From Eucommia ulmoides (taxonomy: Eukaryota; Streptophyta; Magnoliopsida; Garryales; Eucommiaceae): a DNA stretch of 64,000 nt. The stretch lies in contig CM028334.1 of NCBI GenBank assembly GCA_016647705.1, positions 2,976,001-3,040,000 on the forward strand, in the 5' to 3' direction. This document shows positions 59,901 to 64,000 of the stretch, in pieces. The translations under genes were made by a program, and so were the position numbers. The notes beneath the pieces are model-generated. The model saw only the letters and a program-made list of their open reading frames with translations, made no database searches and was not told the DNA's origin. Within the stretch, counting starts at the first letter, position 1. Each line of letters opens with the position of its first letter.

Positions 59901-62517
59901 AACCGTTGGATTTAAATTTTGATCCAATTGTGCAAAATATCTCATGAGATAAAAATTGAATTATTTTATTGTATTGATACTGAAAAATTACATTTTACTC
60001 CCATGAACTTTAACGATATATATATATATATATATAAATTCATAAATTGATTACCACTAAAATAATCCGATTTACGAATTGAAGGACAACCAAACAGGCC
60101 CTAACATTTTCCGACTTCAATGCACCAGACATAAGTTTTAGTTAGGCAAGATATATTTCGTGCCCAATTGTGACGAAAATACCCCCCAAGAGCGTCGAAT
60201 TTTCCTTTTTTGATTTGGAATTGGGTGATTTCATACAGGTTAGGATTTGTGATCGATTTTCTGTCGAAAGCAACTCTGATCGGATTTATGGCCGGAGCAG
60301 CGGTCATAGTCTCTTTACAGCAGCTAAAAGGGCTGCTCGGAATAGTTCACTTCACTAGCAAGATGCAAATGGTCCCTGTTTTATCCTCTGTTTTCCAGCA
60401 CAGGGATGAGGTAAATATGAGAACAGAAAAAACTCATATCTGTTCTGTTCCCATATTATTGGAATAAATTATTGAGAACATAAAAGAATTGTTCCCTGAT
60501 TTCTGCTTCTATTCCATTTTTTCTCGGAATAGAGACCGCTACTTGGGAACCGAATACTAGACAAACACCACCTACAGTTTTCTTTCAATTCCTCGAAAAA
60601 AGAACAGAAACAAAAATACAGGAACGGAAAATACGAACAAACACCACTCGACTTCCTAAAATGAAATCATTCTTATTTATTTATATATGATAAGAATTGA
60701 GTTTGATTTTTCTTTTTCTTTTTCTTTTTTTGGCAGTGGTCTTGGCAAACAATTGTCATGGGCTTCGGTTTCCTAATTTTTCTACTAATGACAAGGCAAA
60801 TTGTAAGGATCTTTCTTGCTCATAATAGAAAAGCTATAACAAATTTCTGAGATGTGTTTCTGTTCCTAATATTTTGGGAGCAGATTTCTGATGCTCTTGT
60901 TGTGTATAATGAAAGCAGAGCATGAGAAAACCAAAACTGTTTTGGATGTCAGCAGCTGCACCATTGACATCTGTTATTCTGTCAACACTAATAGTCACCC
61001 TCCTCAGATCGAAGGCTCATGGCATTCCAACTGTAAGAAACACCTACTTGGAGCCTTTTCTTTTTTAAATGATCCTTATACATGTATATGTTTGATAAGT
61101 CTCTCCAAGAAAAACCCGGGCCCCGAAACCCGTAAGGCCTAGCCTGCTAGATCCCGAATTTAGGCCACCCGCCCCAAGCCCGTGGGGTTTTGTATTTCAG
61201 GCAAAGCTAGAAAGTTGGGCTTCGGGCCCGGGCCGGGGCCCAAATGCCTGTCAGTGATTGGGTATATGCCCTATAGCAAGTCGGGGTGACTAATTTTTTC
61301 CTCATGGGTCCAATCAACCAAGCCCATAGACCATTCAACCAGGCAGAGGCCCGTTCGGGCTTCTACATTTCCTGGCCTGGCCGGGTCGAAGCCAATATTT
61401 TGACCAGAAAGTAGCACAAATGACATTTTTATTTATTTTTTATTTTTATAGATTGGGCACTTGCCAAGGGGGTTGAATCCACCATCATCAAACATGCTGA
61501 TTTTTCATGGATCTTATGTGGGTGTTGCTGTAAAAACCGGAATAGTTACAGGAATCTTATCTTTAACGGTAAGCTGTTAAGAAAAAGGTAGCATCTTTCT
61601 CTCCGTTTTAGGTTCATCTGTTCTGAAAAAATCAACTGGAGAACAGTTTTTTTGAGATCAGATTTTCAAATTGTTTTTGTTTTCCTTTTTTGTTTGTTTG
61701 GATCATTACAGGAAGGAATAGCAGTGGGAAGGACATTTGCAGCCCTGAGAAACTACCAAGTTGATGGAAACAAAGAAATGATGGCCATTGGTCTAATGAA
61801 CATGGCTGGTTCTTGCTCTTCATGCTATGTCACCACAGGTTGGTTAAAAAAAAAAAACTGAAAATTAACAGTAAAAAGAGCAAATTATAACCCTAACTGG
61901 AGGGAAAGATCCCTAATTGAGTCTTTCTACAGGGTCGTTTTCTCGATCAGCTGTAAACTACAATGCCGGAGCACAGACAGTGGTTTCAAATGTGGTGATG
62001 GCAACGGCCGTGCTCGTGACTCTATTGTTCCTAATGCCACTGTTCTATTACACTCCGACTGTAATCTTGGCAGCGATTATTATAACAGCCGTGATTGGTC
62101 TGATCGATTATCAGGCTGCACTTAGATTATGGAAAGTCGACAAACTTGATTTCTTGGCTTGCATATGTTCTTTTTTCGGCGTTCTCTTCATCTCTGTCCC
62201 ACTAGGACTTGCAATCGCAGTAAGTTTTTTTCTTTTTTTTAGGGTTCTCGTGATTGTTTTGGATAATCTTAAAACAAAAGCTATATTATACTCGTAATCT
62301 GACACGTTGGTGATGAAATTTAGGTTGGAGTTTCGGTTTTTAAGATTTTATTGCACGTGACAAGGCCGAACACAGTGATTTTGGGCAACATTTCGGGCAC
62401 TCAGATATACCAGAATCTCAGTCGGTACAAAGATGCTTTAAGGGTTCCCGGTTTCCTAATACTTGCTATCGAGGCACCTCTCTACTTCGCCAATTCGAGT
62501 TACTTACAAGAAAGGTA

Positions 62518-62549
<32 letters not shown>

Positions 62550-63204
62550 TGTTCTTCTCCAAGAATTTTAGAATAGATTTTTGGGAACAGAAAGAGTAGT
62601 TCCCTGTGTTCCAAGTTTTTTGGGAACAGAAACACTAAACAAAAGCCACCTGAGAGTTTGTTAAAGATCGTTTTTGCTCTGTTTTAGGATACTGAGATGG
62701 ATCAGGGAGGAGGAAGAATGGATTGAAATGAACGACAAAAGCACGATGAAATGCGTACTTCTAGACATGACCGGTAAAAGTCATCCAAATTTGAGAATCA
62801 CTAGTGAAATTTCACCGTACTTGGCTTTGGATCCTTGTGAATTTAGCTGAAATCCGGTATTGTTCTCTCTTTTTTTGCAGCTGTAACAGCAATAGACACT
62901 AGCGGAATTGATACATTATCGGAACTCCGAAAAATCCTAGAAAAACGGTCTCTTCAGGTATGAAGAACTCCAATCAAAACCTTGACCTATTGACAGTTTA
63001 TTCAGTTTACACTTATCCTTTTCTTTTCTTTTTTTAATTTTAATTTTCTTTTTCGTGTAGCTGGTTTTGGCTAATCCCGTTGGGACTGTCATGGAAAAGC
63101 TGCATCAAGCAAATGCTTTGCAGCCTTTCGGGTTCAATGGGCTCTATATGACAGTTGGGGAAGCAGTTGAAGACATATCTTCTTCATGGAAGGCCCAGCC
63201 ATGA
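56995..63204 (+). CDS. SULTR3;4: SULTR3;4/SPDT-type anion (sulfate/phosphate) transporter, 13 exons
   Basis: SLC26/SulP family. Group 3 member 4 proteins in plants are linked to sulfate uptake into plastids and, in rice (SPDT), to phosphate distribution to grain and leaves (family knowledge). Exons: 56995-57318, 58367-58415, 58547-58754, 60239-60410, 60737-60802, 60919-61032, 61452-61568, 61712-61838, 61933-62219, 62324-62514, 62688-62773, 62881-62957, 63061-63204. All are in frame, giving 653 aa, the usual length. Seen: the N-terminal [15 protein letters not shown] signature, [28 protein letters not shown] in the first membrane segments, [31 protein letters not shown], and a C-terminal STAS domain ([17 protein letters not shown], then [13 protein letters not shown]). 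The homologue is next to COPB2 in Arabidopsis. Introns 3, 4, 6 and 10 carry repeats. Confidence 0.95.
58853..59442. mobile_element. hAT-like MITE in SULTR3;4 intron 3
   Basis: Ends ATGGCAAAACACGAAACACG and TTTACACGATGACACGAC-type (read from the right; right border GTTTTGCCAGCCCT) are inverted. The interior is packed with ACACGACACGATAA and its complement and with CCTGATAGGTT/AACCTATCAGG. A clear 8-bp target duplication was not found, so the superfamily is a guess from the TGGCAAAAC ends. Confidence 0.5.
60410..60655. repeat. GGAACAGAAAC repeat copies in SULTR3;4 intron 4
   Basis: At least two pieces of the window-wide family, with TCTGTTCCCATATT, GAACAGAAACAAAAATAC and AAACACCACC words at about 60440-60570 and 60590-60650. 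Confidence 0.55.
61105..61400. repeat. G+C-rich palindromic insert in SULTR3;4 intron 6
   Basis: GGGCCCGGGCCGGGGCCC near 61220 and AACCCGGGCCCCGAAACCCG near 61112 stand out from introns of about 30% G+C. The words are inverted relative to each other (AAGCCCGTGGGG, GGGCTTCGGGCCC, CCCGTTCGGGC). It resembles the G+C-rich palindromic elements common in plant introns. Borders are not defined. Confidence 0.5.
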
Positions 63205-64000
63205 AAGAGTTTAGTAGTTGAATTCAACATCTTTGTAGTTTAAAACTCTTAGATCGAATTAGTTCCAAGAAGCGGTATTTCTATGTATCAGAGAGATTGC
63301 GTAACTTTGTTTCACGGAATACAATTAATTCTAAGTTTTTCTAAGAATAGATTTTTGAATAAAAAACAAAAAAACTACGATTTGTCATTAAAATCTTGCC
63401 GTTGACTCTTACATCGCCAAGAACAACAAATAGAATAATGGTTTATCTTTATCTTTTGAAAGTAATGGGTACTTTAATTTTCCTCCATAAACTAAAGTGT
63501 GCCAAGAATCATATGATTTTTTTTCCTTAAAATCTGTAGAACAGCTATAAGAATCTCAAACACCACAAGCAAAAGAAGATCTATCATAACAATCAGGACA
63601 GATATGTATAAAAAAGTTGAATTCAACTGAAAAAGTGGAGTCTAGTGCTTAATCAAGATCAGCAACTCCACCATAAAAAAGCACTTGCTTATTAAATCAT
63701 CAGAATGATAAAGTCGATCAAAATTAGTGTCACTTTTTCTAATAAGGGCGTTCCCCCTTTCTATTATTCATGTCTTTTCCAAATAGATTTGGCCGATTAA
63801 AACACTTCCATTAAAAAATAAATGAACGGCTGCAGAAGAAAAGAAAATTGTTTATTTCATCAATAAGGGTGCGTTTGGCATCGACGTGAAAGCAATTTTC
63901 AACTTTCCAAGTAAAGGAGATAGAAGCACAAACGTAAAATTCAACCCACAATTTTTTTTCCCCCATTTTTCAAATGCAAATCTGATTCATCGTACAAATG
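63205..64000. other. SULTR3;4 3' region and end of window
   Basis: Presumed 3' untranslated region directly after the stop at 63204, with AATAAA-like ATGAATAAAAAAC context near 63355. Nothing else codes. Around 63869 a repeat-like GGGTGCGTTTGGCATCGACG begins and may be a MITE end that continues beyond the window. Confidence 0.45.

Noticed and set aside
1-64000. tRNA, rRNA or CRISPR arrays
   Set aside because: No intact tRNA cloverleaf sequence, rRNA core words or regularly spaced direct repeats were noticed; the tRNA-like words belong to SINEs.

Overview
The window is nuclear DNA of a flowering plant, most likely a eudicot. Genes are cut by many GT-AG introns, intergenic DNA is very A+T rich and full of transposon remnants, and every recognisable protein belongs to a plant family. 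The species cannot be told from the sequence. Six protein genes can be reconstructed, and in five of them the exons join in frame from start to stop: an ISS1/VAS1-type aminotransferase (minus, 3162-6973, 394 aa), plastid D-glycerate 3-kinase GLYK (plus, 9706-14213, 461 aa), a family-4 glycosyltransferase (minus, 17811-22525, 641 aa), coatomer subunit beta-prime (minus, 27729-38519, 23 coding exons, 918 aa) and a SULTR3;4-type transporter (plus, 56995-63204, 653 aa). The sixth is an intronless CDI-like glycosyltransferase (minus, 14708-15520, 270 aa). 

Layout: 1-3161 is repeat-rich and has no gene. ISS1 and GLYK are divergent. GLYK and CDI converge. CDI and the family-4 glycosyltransferase lie in the same direction. 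22526-27728 is intergenic, then comes COPB2. From 38520 to 56994 is an 18 kb gene-free block made of mobile elements: a foldback element split by an LTR-like insert, a Mutator-like foldback element with an 11-bp target duplication, a PIF/Harbinger element, two Tourist-type elements that share TTA target sites, TRIM, SINE and LINE pieces and a Helitron-like end. SULTR3;4 closes the window. The genes do not form a pathway. They serve photorespiration, auxin/methionine metabolism, Golgi transport and glycosylation, and anion transport. Their order matches, from memory of Arabidopsis gene numbering, parts of two Arabidopsis neighbourhoods (At1g80360-At1g80380 and At3g15940-At3g15990). 

I found no new multi-gene system. 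The most interesting signals are structural. In two neighbouring genes (GLYK intron 1 and the glycosyltransferase intron 2) a short tandem duplication copied a splice site and so built a tiny intronic exon whose inclusion would give a premature stop. COPB2 intron 4 holds an RTE-like LINE laid out as twin priming predicts. A palindromic repeat family rich in GGAACAGAAACA has invaded introns throughout the window.
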